From positions 1 to 64,000 of the forward strand of contig NZ_JBBLZC010000012.1 of NCBI RefSeq assembly GCF_037908215.1: 64,000 nt of DNA, read 5' to 3'. Position 1 is the stretch's first letter, and each line of letters starts with the position of its first letter. Below the pieces are notes generated by a model. That model ran no database searches. It was not told where the DNA came from and saw only the letters and a program-made list of their open reading frames with translations. Below are positions 1 to 7,656 of this stretch, in pieces. The translations under genes were made by a program, and so were the position numbers. The stretch comes from Benzoatithermus flavus. Lineage in GTDB: Bacteria > Pseudomonadota > Alphaproteobacteria > Geminicoccales > Geminicoccaceae.

Positions 1-229
1 GGTCTTGGGGCCGCGCTGCTGCGGGGCGGGGGACGGGTCGGCTGTGGCGGTATTGGGGGCGAGGTCGGGCACGGGGGCAGGTCCGGGCTGAGGGGCAGCT
101 GGCCCGAGCCTAACCGGATCTAGGAATATAGTCAAGAGAGGCGACCGGCCGGGCGGATCGCGACACCCGACTCCAGCACCGCCCCGTGCCCACGATCGAC
201 GCACGACAACTGGCATCGAGGTCGATAGA
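1..229. other. left edge, no supported gene
   Basis: I see no convincing gene here. On the minus strand positions 1 to about 110 read as a proline/alanine-rich stretch without a stop, which could be a linker of a gene truncated by the left edge, but there is no start, motif or ribosome site to support it. Confidence 0.3.
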
Positions 230-256
230 ATGCAGGCCCGGCAGGAGCGGCACCGC

Positions 257-490
257 ATGGCGTGGCGGGACCATATCGAGATCGACCCTGGGCGGCTCGG
301 CGGCAAGCCCGTGGTCCGCGGCTCGCGCATCCCCGTCGAGCTCGTGGCCGAGCTCGTGACCGACGGCTGGTCGGCTGAGCGCAGCCGTGAGAGCTATCCC
401 ACCCTCAGCGAGGAGGATATTCGCGCCTGCCTGCGCTACGCGGCGGCGATCTTGCGCGAGGAGCGTCGGTTCCCGCTGCCCGCTGCCTGA
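257..490 (+). CDS. DUF433 antitoxin-like protein
   Basis: This 77-residue protein looks like a DUF433 family member, small DNA-binding-fold proteins that usually act as the antitoxin beside a PIN-like partner. The family signature is visible at the N-terminus (RDHIEIDPGRLGGKPVVRG, then TRIP-like SRIPV), followed by a helix-turn-helix-like LVTDGWSAERSRESYPTLSEE segment split across two helices. I chose the ATG at 257 because family members begin with a short M-x-W-R lead and an AGGAG lies upstream; an ATG at 230 in the same frame is possible. It ends 9 bases before the next gene, so the two are probably co-transcribed. Confidence 0.85.
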   Translation: MAWRDHIEIDPGRLGGKPVVRGSRIPVELVAELVTDGWSAERSRESYPTLSEEDIRACLRYAAAILREERRFPLPAA

Positions 491-499
491 CGGCGCCGC

Positions 500-850
500 G
501 TGCGGTTGCTGCTCGACGAGAACGTTCCCCATGAGCTGGCGCGCGCGCTCGCCGCGCGTGGCTACGACGCCTTGCTGCTGCCGCCTCATCTAGGCGCTAC
601 CGATGACGCCGGCATTCTCGACGAGGTGGTTCGCGATGACCGCGGGCTCGTCACGCTCGACACGGATTTCGGGACGCTGGTGTTCGCTCGTGCCCGGACA
701 CCGCCGCCTGCGGTCGTTTTGATCCGGCTGCGGGCGACCGAGCTGGTCGCGCGAATCGGCGTGGTCGCGGCGGCGATCGAGCAAGCGGCCTTCCCTGGCA
801 TGTTCGTCGTCATCGACGGGCAGGGGATACGCACAAGACCGCTGCCCTAG
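500..850 (+). CDS. DUF5615 PIN-like toxin-like protein
   Basis: This 116-residue protein matches the DUF5615 PIN-like fold. The acidic residues expected of a metal-dependent nuclease are present: LLLDENVP at residues 3-10, the AGILDEVVRDD segment near residue 40, and VTLDTDFGTLVF near residues 51-62. It starts with GTG directly after the DUF433 gene, the standard arrangement of this toxin-antitoxin-like pair. In the family the partner is thought to be a ribonuclease; activity here is inferred. No promoter other than that of the upstream gene is evident. Confidence 0.85.
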   Translation: MRLLLDENVPHELARALAARGYDALLLPPHLGATDDAGILDEVVRDDRGLVTLDTDFGTLVFARARTPPPAVVLIRLRATELVARIGVVAAAIEQAAFPGMFVVIDGQGIRTRPLP

Positions 851-854
851 CACC

Positions 855-887
855 GGAATTTCGAGGGCAGCATACGAGATCAACCCT
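855..887 (+). repeat. diverged copy of dispersed repeat (end E)
   Basis: The stretch reads TTTCGAGGGCAGCATACGAG and then ATCAACC. It is a diverged plus-oriented copy of the element end seen four times at 967-1176, so it forms an inverted pair with the copy at 967-1033, about 80 bases apart. Confidence 0.6.
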
Positions 888-966
888 TCTCGTGGCGCAC
901 GGGTCCTACGTGGGCCGCGCGTGCTCGGGATGCGGCCGGAGGTCAAGCGGGCAGGCCGCGCCTCGC

Positions 967-1176
967 CCCACGTGGGGAGGCTCGGCTGGCATAGGGCAGG
1001 AAGGTTAATTTCGTAGGGTGTCCCCGAAATCCGAAGGTTAATTTCGTAGGGTGTCCCCGAAATCCGCGAAATCCCACGTGGGGAGGCTCGGCTGGCATAG
1101 GGCAGGAAGGTTAATTTCGTAGGGTGTCCCCGAAATCCGAAGGAAGGTTAATTTCGTAGGGTGTCCCCGAAATCCG
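967..1176 (-). repeat. tandem cluster of four dispersed-repeat copies
   Basis: Four near-identical copies lie head to tail on the minus strand. Full 67-base copies are at 967-1033 and 1073-1139; 33-base partial copies are at 1034-1066 and 1144-1176. The shared core on the minus strand is GGGGACACCCTACGAAATTA followed by ACCTT. The full-partial order repeats with a period of about 106-110 bases, so a segment of that size was duplicated recently. Diverged relatives lie at 855, 2671, 2805 and 3300. The layout resembles REP/MITE elements mobilised by IS200-like transposases. The bases from 1177 to 1311 hold nothing else I recognise. Confidence 0.8.
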
Positions 1177-1311
1177 AGAAGGATCTGGAGCGGCTGACCA
1201 TGCCGTAGCGCCTGCCCGTGGCGCGGGCGGCGAGTCCGCGCCACGACGAAGCACGGTCCGGCAGACGGACGCAGGAGGCCGGACCACCGCAACGAAGACC
1301 CGTTGGGACCT

Positions 1312-2073
1312 TCAGTCCGGAGAGGATCTTCCGGGCGGAGCAGCGGATCCTGGTCCGCTGCGGCGTTCGACCGCGGCCGACGGTCCCGGCTCGGCGGCAT
1401 CTTCCGTCCGCCTTCGTCCGCCCGGCCCGCGTGCCTTTCGCGGGCCGCCGCCGGATTCCGATCGCGGCTCGTCGAGGGCGGCGCGGACCAAGGCGCGCAC
1501 CGCCCAGCTCTTCACCTCGCGGGCGGTCTCGTCATCGAGCCGCAGGACGTCGCGGAAGACGATCATCGACTCGGGGCCGAAGATCATGGCGAGCGCAGCG
1601 CAGAGCCTGGCGTAGCTGCTCCTCGTGAGCCGGTCGCGGGCAGGGGCCAGGGCCGCCTCGATCAAGGGCGTGCGGCGGTTCTGCCGTAGCGGCACGGCTT
1701 CGTCAGCGGAGCCCTCGGCCACCCGGGCGATGGCGGAAGCCAGCATGAGCCGGAGCGCCGCCTCGTTCTCGATCACCATGCGGTGCATCGCCGCCTCGGC
1801 CTTGTCGACCCGCTCCTCCGGATCGACCGATGGGTCGCCGGCGAACAGGGTCTCGCCGTCGGGTACCGCCAGGTCGAAGGACGCCTCGACCAGGAGCGCT
1901 TCGGCGTTCCGGAAGTAGCGGTACGCGGTCGCCCGCGAGACGAGCGCCGCCTCGGCGACCTCCTCGAGGCTCGGCTTGCGCCCTTCCTTCATGAGGCGCG
2001 CCGCCGCCGCGATCAGATCCTTGCGGGTCCTGTAGCGCTGGTTGCTCCGGTCCGCCGCCTTCCCGTCCGCCAT
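1312..2073 (-). CDS. TetR family transcriptional regulator
   Basis: The N-terminal 55 residues form a TetR-type DNA-binding domain: a helix (RKDLIAAAARLMKEG), then the recognition segment SLEEVAEAALVSRATAYRYF, which is the classic family pattern. The remainder is a helical ligand-binding/dimerisation region. The last 50 or so residues are low-complexity and rich in Gly, Pro, Arg and Ser, longer than usual for the roughly 200-residue family, so the stop may have drifted downstream. The ATG at 2073 lies one base past the stop of the upstream NTF2-like gene (TGAGATG), so the pair is co-translated. The effector is unknown. Confidence 0.88.
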   Translation of the reverse strand: MADGKAADRSNQRYRTRKDLIAAAARLMKEGRKPSLEEVAEAALVSRATAYRYFRNAEALLVEASFDLAVPDGETLFAGDPSVDPEERVDKAEAAMHRMVIENEAALRLMLASAIARVAEGSADEAVPLRQNRRTPLIEAALAPARDRLTRSSYARLCAALAMIFGPESMIVFRDVLRLDDETAREVKSWAVRALVRAALDEPRSESGGGPRKARGPGGRRRTEDAAEPGPSAAVERRSGPGSAAPPGRSSPD

Positions 2074-2074
2074 C

Positions 2075-2497
2075 TCAGCTCTGCGGTAGCTGTCGGATGA
2101 TGGCCGCGAGATCCACCCACACGTTCTCGCGCTTGATCTCGCCGCTGTCGGCGAATTCGACGACATGCAGCATGCGGAACTCGAGCGGGCGGCCCTTGCC
2201 TTCCAGACCGAAGGGCCTGCCCACCGCCTTGCCCTGCCAAAGCGACTCGTCGATCAGGAAGTTGTCGCCATAAAGCCGCCTCAAGCACTCGACCTTGCTC
2301 TCGGACAGATCGGCGAACAGGGTTTCGTAGAAGGGGCGCGCGCCGGCGCGGCCGCGCGTCGGCCCGGACGGCCAGCCGACGATGTCGTGCTCGACGTCGG
2401 GCGAGAGCGTCGCCAGGACGCCCTCCACGTCGTCGCGGGCCTCGAAACCGAAATGCTCGTCGATCTTTCGGTCCATCTCCGCAGGCGTCAGCGCCAT
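2075..2497 (-). CDS. NTF2/SnoaL-like family protein
   Basis: This 140-residue protein has the size and pattern of the NTF2-like (SnoaL/ketosteroid-isomerase-like) cone fold. It opens with a helix (DRKIDEHFGFEARDDVEGVL), has a DVEHDIVGWP strand, a FYETLFADL helix and a closing pair of beta strands. Members are small enzymes or ligand-binding proteins and the substrate cannot be read from sequence. I chose the ATG at 2497 because GGAGGA sits 6 bases upstream; the longer frame to 2563 would run through the promoter. It leads a two-gene operon with the TetR gene, so the regulator may control it. Confidence 0.8.
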   Translation of the reverse strand: MALTPAEMDRKIDEHFGFEARDDVEGVLATLSPDVEHDIVGWPSGPTRGRAGARPFYETLFADLSESKVECLRRLYGDNFLIDESLWQGKAVGRPFGLEGKGRPLEFRMLHVVEFADSGEIKRENVWVDLAAIIRQLPQS

Positions 2498-2539
2498 AGC
2501 CGGTCCTCCGGGGCGAGGGGACATTCCTGAAACGCGGAT

Positions 2540-2568
2540 ATATTGATGAGATGAGAGTATCATGTAAA
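2540..2568 (-). promoter_or_regulatory. putative sigma-70 promoter for the NTF2-like/tetR operon
   Basis: On the minus strand a TTTACA (-35) and CAATAT (-10) are separated by exactly 17 bases, 43 bases before the ATG at 2497. The spacer contains a TGAT...ATCA inverted motif that could be the TetR operator. This is an AT-rich island in GC-rich DNA. Confidence 0.5.
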
Positions 2569-2670
2569 GAGACTTGCTTCAGCCTCCTCGAGCATCGTTG
2601 GAGCGCGCGGCGAACTCCCTCCAGCGAGCGGCAAGGCTGTCGACGGCCAGCCATCTCTTATGTGCCCAAG

Positions 2671-2836
2671 GGTTTCGAGGGTGCTATACGAAATCAACCT
2701 ACTCGTTCTGCCCCAGCCGAGCTTTCTTGCCGAAGGCGATGCTCGGCGTGCCTGCTCGACTTCCGACTACGCCCCGGCAAGCGCGGCCCGAGTGCCACGG
2801 GGAGGAGCGATTTCGTATGCTGTCCCCGCAACTCCG
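2671..2836. repeat. MITE-like element with inverted ends
   Basis: A plus-oriented end at 2671-2732 (GTGCTATACGAAATCAACCT followed by a CCAGCCGAGC segment) faces a minus-oriented end at 2805-2836 (GATTTCGTATGCTGTCCCCG on the plus strand). The 166-base unit has no coding capacity. It is a diverged version of the pair at 855-1033. The rest of 2569-2903 holds nothing else I recognise. Confidence 0.6.
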
Positions 2837-2903
2837 GCTCATCGCTGCGGTCGAGAACGGGAATCCTGTTGAGCGGCCGGCGCTGCCGTGGTCACATCGA
2901 GCC

Positions 2904-3242
2904 ATGACCGCGACCGCCATTCTGAAGCTGCAGCGGGCCGGCTTCACCCAGGAGCAGGTGGAGGCGCTGGCCGAGTTCGCCGAGAGCGACGCCGCGACCA
3001 AGCTCGATCTCGCCGAGATGGAGGGTCGACTGCGGCAGGAGATCAGCGAGGCCCGAGCCGAGATGCGGACCGAGATCGGCGGACTCCGCGCCGAGATCGC
3101 CGATGTCGAGCACCGGCTCACCCGCCGCATCGACGCCGTGGAAGCCCGCATGGACCGGATGACCTTGCAGATCACCGTGCGCCTCGGCGGGATGCTCGTG
3201 GTCGCGGTCGGCGCGATGGCCGCGCTGGTGAAGCTGCTCTGA
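2904..3242 (+). CDS. DUF1640-like coiled-coil membrane protein
   Basis: This 112-residue protein has an N-terminal helix-turn segment (LKLQRAGFTQEQVEALAEF), a heptad-rich coiled coil from about residue 30 to 90 with many Glu/Arg pairs, and one C-terminal membrane helix (GGMLVVAVGAMAALVKLL). That architecture matches the DUF1640/CCDC90-like family, common in alphaproteobacteria and often encoded near mobile or toxin genes. The function is unknown. The ATG at 2904 begins the conserved part; upstream reading frame runs through repeat DNA. The gene sits between two copies of the dispersed repeat. Confidence 0.75.
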   Translation: MTATAILKLQRAGFTQEQVEALAEFAESDAATKLDLAEMEGRLRQEISEARAEMRTEIGGLRAEIADVEHRLTRRIDAVEARMDRMTLQITVRLGGMLVVAVGAMAALVKLL

Positions 3243-3299
3243 GCCGGGCGCATCATGCTGCCTCACCGCCGCCGTCACCAGCCGCTCGCGCCATTTTCT

Positions 3300-3362
3300 G
3301 GGTTTCAGGGACACCCTACGAAATCAACCTCTTCGTTCTGCACCAGCCGAGCCTCTGCTGGG
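3300..3362 (+). repeat. single copy of dispersed repeat (end H)
   Basis: GGTTTCAGGGACACCCTACG then AAATCAACCTCTTCGTTCTG and CCAGCCGAGCCTC. It closely matches the 67-base copies at 967 and 1073 in inverse orientation. No opposite end is found before the next gene at 3606. The remaining bases of 3243-3605 contain nothing recognisable. Confidence 0.65.
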
Positions 3363-3605
3363 AAGGTGCGCTGCCGGGCCGATGGCGGCCCCCATGACGG
3401 TGAGGATCGGGTGCCGGTCCGCCGGGGGCGTGGGCGTCTCCTGCCGGCACGTCCGTGCCGCCGGGAACTCCGGCCCCGCACCGACCCGCTACCCGCATTC
3501 GCTCCATTGCCCTGGAAACGTTCGCGGCGAGCATTGACAAGCGCCGGCCGGCGACGTTCCCTCGCCGGCGCCCTTGCAACGCCGCAGCCGAGATCCGGAT
3601 CGCCT

Positions 3606-4475
3606 ATGGCCCCGCCGCCCGACCACGAAGAGCTCGAGAATCTGCGCCGGGAGGTGGACCGCCTCGATGCGGCCATGGTCGACCTCCTCGCCGAGCGCAT
3701 GCGCGTCGTGCAGGCGATCGCCCGGATCAAGCAGGCCGCCACCAACGGCCGGCCGGCCATCCGGCCCGGCCGGGAGGCCGTCATCCTGCGCCGCCTCGCC
3801 GAACGTGCCGCCGGACGCTTCCCGACCGCGGCCCTGCTGCGCATGTGGCGCGAGCTTCTGGCCGCCACCACCCGGGCCCAGGCCCCGTTCACGGTGGCGG
3901 TGCAGGTGCCGCCGGATCAGCCGGCGCTCTGGGACGTGGCGCGCGACCATTTCGGCTCGCTGACACCCATGTTGCGCACCGAGAGCGGATCGCAGGCGCT
4001 GCGCCTTCTGGCCGAGGATGTGAGCCGCCTCGCCGTCCTGCCGCTGCCGGGCGAGGAGCACGGCTGGTGGATCAGCCTGCTCGACACGTCCGTTCTGCCG
4101 CTCAGGATCGTGGCGCGCCTGCCGTTCTCGAACCCCGGCACCTACCCCGAGGGTGTGGACGGGTTCGTGGTCGGCGCCATCGAGCCCGAGCCCTCGGGGG
4201 ACGATGTCAGCCTGATCGCCGTCGAGACCGTCGAGGACGTCAGCCGCGCCCGGCTGCTCGAGCTGCTCGGCGCCGCCGGTCAAGCACCGCGCTGGCTCGC
4301 GGGCCGGCGCCGGAGCGAGGCGGGCCATGCCCTGCATCTCCTCGAGCTCGACGGCTTCCCGATGCCTCACGACCCTCGCCTCGATCACGTGCTCGCCCAT
4401 GCGCGCGAGCACGTCTTGCGCTGCGTGTGGCTCGGAGGCTATGCCCGTCCCCTGCCGGTAGGAGAGGGCGTCTGA
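3606..4475 (+). CDS. chorismate mutase with degenerate prephenate-dehydratase-like tail
   Basis: Residues 8-95 are an AroQ-type chorismate mutase (chorismate to prephenate): LRREVDRLDAAMVDLLAERM, then IARIK and the REAVILRRL helix carry the Arg/Lys/Glu residues that hold the substrate. Residues 96-289 look like a worn prephenate dehydratase: an FG...ESGSQALRLL segment resembling the periplasmic-binding fold, then an ACT-like end (HALHLLELDGFP, WLGGYARPL). I do not find the catalytic Thr-Arg-Phe motif of dehydratases, so the tail is probably regulatory. The gene is followed 51 bases later by the aminotransferase and TyrA genes, placing it at the head of a tyrosine/phenylalanine operon. Confidence 0.85.
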   Translation: MAPPPDHEELENLRREVDRLDAAMVDLLAERMRVVQAIARIKQAATNGRPAIRPGREAVILRRLAERAAGRFPTAALLRMWRELLAATTRAQAPFTVAVQVPPDQPALWDVARDHFGSLTPMLRTESGSQALRLLAEDVSRLAVLPLPGEEHGWWISLLDTSVLPLRIVARLPFSNPGTYPEGVDGFVVGAIEPEPSGDDVSLIAVETVEDVSRARLLELLGAAGQAPRWLAGRRRSEAGHALHLLELDGFPMPHDPRLDHVLAHAREHVLRCVWLGGYARPLPVGEGV

Positions 4476-4526
4476 TCCGGACGCTCCCCGCCCGTTTTCC
4501 GTTCGCGCCAGCATCGAGGTAGCCCC

Positions 4527-5630
4527 ATGGCCCTGCCCAGGCCGCGCCCCGGCATCCTGGAGATCACCCCTTACGTCGGCGGCAAGGCGAAGAGTGCGAG
4601 CTCGAAGCCCGTCGCCAAGCTCTCCTCCAACGAGAGCCCGCTCGGTCCAAGCCCCAAGGCCATCGCCGCCTATCGCGAGCTGGCCGGGGAGCTGCACCGC
4701 TACCCCGACGGCAACGCGACGGCCTTGCGCCAGGCGATCGGCCGCCGCTTCAACGTCGATCCCGATCTCGTCGTCTGCGGCGCCGGCTCCGACGAGCTGA
4801 TCTCGCTCCTGATCCGCGCCTACGCGGGTCCCGGCGACGAGGTGCTCTACAGCCGCCACGGCTTTCTCATGTACCCGATCGCAGCGCTCGCTGCCGGCGC
4901 CCATCCCGTGGCCGCACCCGAGCGGAACCTCACGGCCGACGTGGACGCGCTCCTCGCCCACGTCACCTCGCGCACGCGCCTGCTGTTCCTCGCCAACCCG
5001 AACAACCCGACCGGCAGCTATCTGCCGGCGACCGAGCTCGAGCGGCTGCGGGCGGGTCTGCCCGAGGACGTGATCCTGGTGATCGATGCGGCCTATGCCG
5101 AGTACGCCACCGCACCCGATTACGCGAGCGGCCTCGAGCTCGCCCGCGGCACCCCCAACACGGTCTGTTTGCGCACCTTCTCGAAGCTGTTCGGGCTCGC
5201 GGCGCTGCGCCTCGGCTGGATGACCGCGGCACCCGCGATCGTCGACGTCATCAATCGCGTGCGCGGCCCCTTCAACGTCTCCGCGCCGGCGCTCGCCGCG
5301 GGAGTGGCGGCGCTCGAGGACCTCGAGCATCAGGAGCAGGCCCGCGCCCACAACGCGACCTGGCTGCCCTGGCTCACGCGCGAGATCCAGGCTCTTGGCC
5401 TCACCGTCCACCCGAGCCTCGGCAACTTCATCCTGATCGAATTCCCGTCCGAGCCCGGCCATGATGCCGCCGCCGCCAACGCCTTTCTCGAGGCCGAGGG
5501 CATCATCCCGCGCGAGATGGGCGCCTACGGGCTGCCGGGCTGCCTGCGTCTCAGCATCGGGCGCGAGGAGGAGAACCGGCGCGTGGTCGAGGCTCTGGCC
5601 GCCTTCGTGGCGGGGCGGAGGCAGGCATGA
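4527..5630 (+). CDS. hisC: histidinol-phosphate/aromatic aminotransferase
   Basis: A 367-residue class I/II PLP-dependent aminotransferase of the HisC type. Key sites are visible: LSSNESPLGPSP near residue 32, NPNNPTG at 157-163, IDAAYAEY near 186, and the PLP lysine in RTFSKLFGLAALRLGW (K220). HisC enzymes convert imidazole-acetol phosphate to histidinol phosphate, and many also transaminate prephenate or phenylpyruvate. Because it lies between chorismate mutase and tyrA, overlapping tyrA by four bases (ATGA), I infer an aromatic role here; a second hisC in the histidine operon elsewhere would support that. Confidence 0.93.
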   Translation: MALPRPRPGILEITPYVGGKAKSASSKPVAKLSSNESPLGPSPKAIAAYRELAGELHRYPDGNATALRQAIGRRFNVDPDLVVCGAGSDELISLLIRAYAGPGDEVLYSRHGFLMYPIAALAAGAHPVAAPERNLTADVDALLAHVTSRTRLLFLANPNNPTGSYLPATELERLRAGLPEDVILVIDAAYAEYATAPDYASGLELARGTPNTVCLRTFSKLFGLAALRLGWMTAAPAIVDVINRVRGPFNVSAPALAAGVAALEDLEHQEQARAHNATWLPWLTREIQALGLTVHPSLGNFILIEFPSEPGHDAAAANAFLEAEGIIPREMGAYGLPGCLRLSIGREEENRRVVEALAAFVAGRRQA

Positions 5631-6541
5631 CGCCGTTCCGCCGCGTAGCCATGCTCGGCATCGGCCTCATCAACGGCTCGCTCGCGAAGGTGATGCGACG
5701 CGAGGGGCTGGCAGGCGAGATCGTGGCCGCCGCACGCCGCGAGGAGACGCGCGCCCGCGCGCTCGAGCTGCACTTGTGCGACCGCGCCGAGGCCGATCCG
5801 GCCGAGGCGGTGCGGGGTGCCGATCTCGTCGTTCTGGGCGTGCCACCCGCCGCCGTCGGCCCGGTCGCCGCGGCGATGCGGCCGGGCCTCGCTCCCGATG
5901 CCATCGTCACCGACGTCTCGTCGATCAAGGCGCAGGTGGTCCGGGACGTCGTCCCGCACCTGCCGACACCCGGCCTGTTCGTGCCCGGCCATCCGGTGGC
6001 CGGCACCGAGCATTCCGGCCCCGATGCCGCCTTCGACACGCTGTTCGTGCGCCGCCGCTGCATCCTGACGCCGATCGAGGACACCGATCCCGCCGCCGTC
6101 GAGCGGGTCAAGGCGCTCTGGGAGCGTGCCGGCTCGCTGGTCGACATCATGACGCCCGAGCATCACGACCGCGTGCTCGCGATCACCTCGCATCTGCCGC
6201 ATCTGATCGCCTATACCATCGTCGGCACCGTCGCCGACCTCGAGGAGCAGGCGCGGACCGAGGTGTTCAAGTACGCGGCCGGCGGCTTCACCGACTTCAC
6301 CCGCATCGCCGCCTCCGATCCCACCATGTGGCGCGACGTGCTGCTCGGCAACCGCGAGGCCGTGCTCGAGATGCTGGGCCGGTTCACCGAGGACCTGGTG
6401 GCGCTGCAGCGCGCCATCCGCTGGGGCGACGGCCAGACCCTGTTCGACCTGTTCACCCGCACCCGGGCCATCCGCCGCGGTGTCATCCAGGCCGGCCAGG
6501 CTTATGTTCGTCAGCCGCAGGCCAACGGAGAGAACGGCTGA
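5627..6541 (+). CDS. tyrA: prephenate/arogenate dehydrogenase
   Basis: A 304-residue NAD(P)-dependent TyrA enzyme that oxidatively decarboxylates prephenate or arogenate for tyrosine synthesis. The Rossmann loop GIGLINGS is at residues 11-18, TDVSSIK at 95-101, and the substrate-binding GHPVAGTEHSGP at 121-132. A helical dimerisation domain follows (TSHLPHLIAYTIV, GGFTDFTRIAASDP). Length is typical for the short alphaproteobacterial form without an ACT domain. Its start overlaps the hisC-type gene by four bases, so the two are translationally coupled. Confidence 0.94.
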   Translation: MTPFRRVAMLGIGLINGSLAKVMRREGLAGEIVAAARREETRARALELHLCDRAEADPAEAVRGADLVVLGVPPAAVGPVAAAMRPGLAPDAIVTDVSSIKAQVVRDVVPHLPTPGLFVPGHPVAGTEHSGPDAAFDTLFVRRRCILTPIEDTDPAAVERVKALWERAGSLVDIMTPEHHDRVLAITSHLPHLIAYTIVGTVADLEEQARTEVFKYAAGGFTDFTRIAASDPTMWRDVLLGNREAVLEMLGRFTEDLVALQRAIRWGDGQTLFDLFTRTRAIRRGVIQAGQAYVRQPQANGENG

Positions 6542-6545
6542 GCCG

Positions 6546-7106
6546 ATGGCGGACAAGGACGCGGGCGACCTCGTCTGGTTCTTCGGCTACGGTTCCCTGA
6601 TGTGGAATCCGGGCTTCGTGCACGACGACTTTGCGCCGGCACGGCTCGACGGCTGGTGCCGGGCCTTGTGCATCTACTCGACCCACTATCGCGGCACGGC
6701 GGCACGCCCCGGTCTCGTGCTCGGGCTCAAGCCCGGCGGGAGCTGTGTCGGGCGCGCCATCGGCGTGACGCGCGAGCGCGAGCCCGAGGTGCTGGCCTAT
6801 CTCGACGCCCGCGAGCTCCTCGACACCTACGTCTACGACCGCGTCCGGCTGCCGGTGACCCTGCTCGACCGGCGCGCCGAGGCCGAGGCCTGGTGCTACG
6901 TCGCCAAACCCGATCACGCGCAGTATGCCGGCCATCTCGGCGGCGAGGATGTTCTGCGCTGCGTGCGCGAGGGTCACGGCCTCGCCGGTGCCTGCGCCGA
7001 TTACGTCCGCAACACCGTCATGCATCTTCGGGCCATGAGCATTCTCGAGCCCGAGCTCGAGGCGATCGTGGCCGAGCTCGACGCCGCCGACAGGGACGAC
7101 GCCTGA
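6546..7106 (+). CDS. gamma-glutamylcyclotransferase (ChaC-like)
   Basis: This 186-residue protein belongs to the ChaC/GGCT fold, which cleaves gamma-glutamyl peptides such as glutathione to 5-oxoproline. The substrate-binding FFGYGSLMWNPGF lies at residues 13-25, and YLDARELLDTYVY near 84-96 carries the expected catalytic Glu. The C-terminal ADYVRNTVMHLRAMSI helix matches ChaC. It begins 4 bases after the tyrA stop, so it rides on the aromatic operon although no metabolic link is evident. Confidence 0.88.
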   Translation: MADKDAGDLVWFFGYGSLMWNPGFVHDDFAPARLDGWCRALCIYSTHYRGTAARPGLVLGLKPGGSCVGRAIGVTREREPEVLAYLDARELLDTYVYDRVRLPVTLLDRRAEAEAWCYVAKPDHAQYAGHLGGEDVLRCVREGHGLAGACADYVRNTVMHLRAMSILEPELEAIVAELDAADRDDA

Positions 7107-7156
7107 CCGCCGCCGGCGGCCGGGCCGTCTCCACGCGGCCGCTCGGCTTGCGACGG

Positions 7157-7591
7157 TCAGCGGGCGGCGAGCGCCGCCTTCACGCCCTGCAGCAGCTCCG
7201 CCTCGGTGAAGGGCTTCGGTACCCAGCCGAGCGGCTGCGCCCGTCGGGTGCGTGCGAGCGTGCCGGGGTCGGTATGCGCCGAGACGAACAGGCTGCGGAT
7301 GCCGAACCGGTCGGCGATCTCCTGCGCCGCGGCGATGCCGTCGACGGGGCCGCTGAGCCGGATGTCCATGAGCACGAGATCCGGCCGCTCGCGTCCGGCG
7401 AGCGCCACCGCCGTCGCCGCATCCGCCGCCGCGCCGACGATCTCGAACCCGGCCGCCGTCAGGAAATGCTCGATCTGCAGGCGGATGAGCCAGTCGTCGT
7501 CGACGATCAGGAGCCGTGGTCGCGCCGGCACGGCGGCGCTGCTCTCGCCCGCCGCCCAGAGCATGGCCTCGCCCGCGCGCCACGGCCACAT
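7157..7591 (-). CDS. receiver-domain response regulator
   Basis: A single receiver domain of about 144 residues with no output domain. The acidic pocket is in LLIVDDDWLIRLQ, the phosphoacceptor Asp in LVLMDIRL, the switch Ser in LFVSAH, and the conserved Lys in WVPKPFTEAEL. Stand-alone receivers act as phosphate relays or protein-interaction switches. It is the last gene of a three-gene sensor operon downstream of the HisKA_2 kinase. I take the ATG at 7591, 13 bases after AGGAGG; an ATG at 7564 is the alternative. The 50 bases to the convergent ChaC-like gene hold only GC-rich short inverted repeats. Confidence 0.88.
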   Translation of the reverse strand: MWPWRAGEAMLWAAGESSAAVPARPRLLIVDDDWLIRLQIEHFLTAAGFEIVGAAADAATAVALAGRERPDLVLMDIRLSGPVDGIAAAQEIADRFGIRSLFVSAHTDPGTLARTRRAQPLGWVPKPFTEAELLQGVKAALAAR

Positions 7592-7656
7592 CGGCGGTAT
7601 CCGGCCTCCTGCTCCGCTGAACCCCGCGCATCCCGTCCGCATCGGCCCGATCCCGT

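Noticed and set aside
967..1176. Possible short CRISPR array, because four repeats lie in a row.
   Set aside because: Spacing is irregular (0 to about 40 bases), the 'spacers' are parts of the same repeat, and no cas genes are present.
3489..5462. A 657-codon open frame on the minus strand opposite the chorismate mutase and aminotransferase genes.
   Set aside because: It is the antisense shadow of two clear genes in GC-rich DNA; its translation is low-complexity, with no motif.
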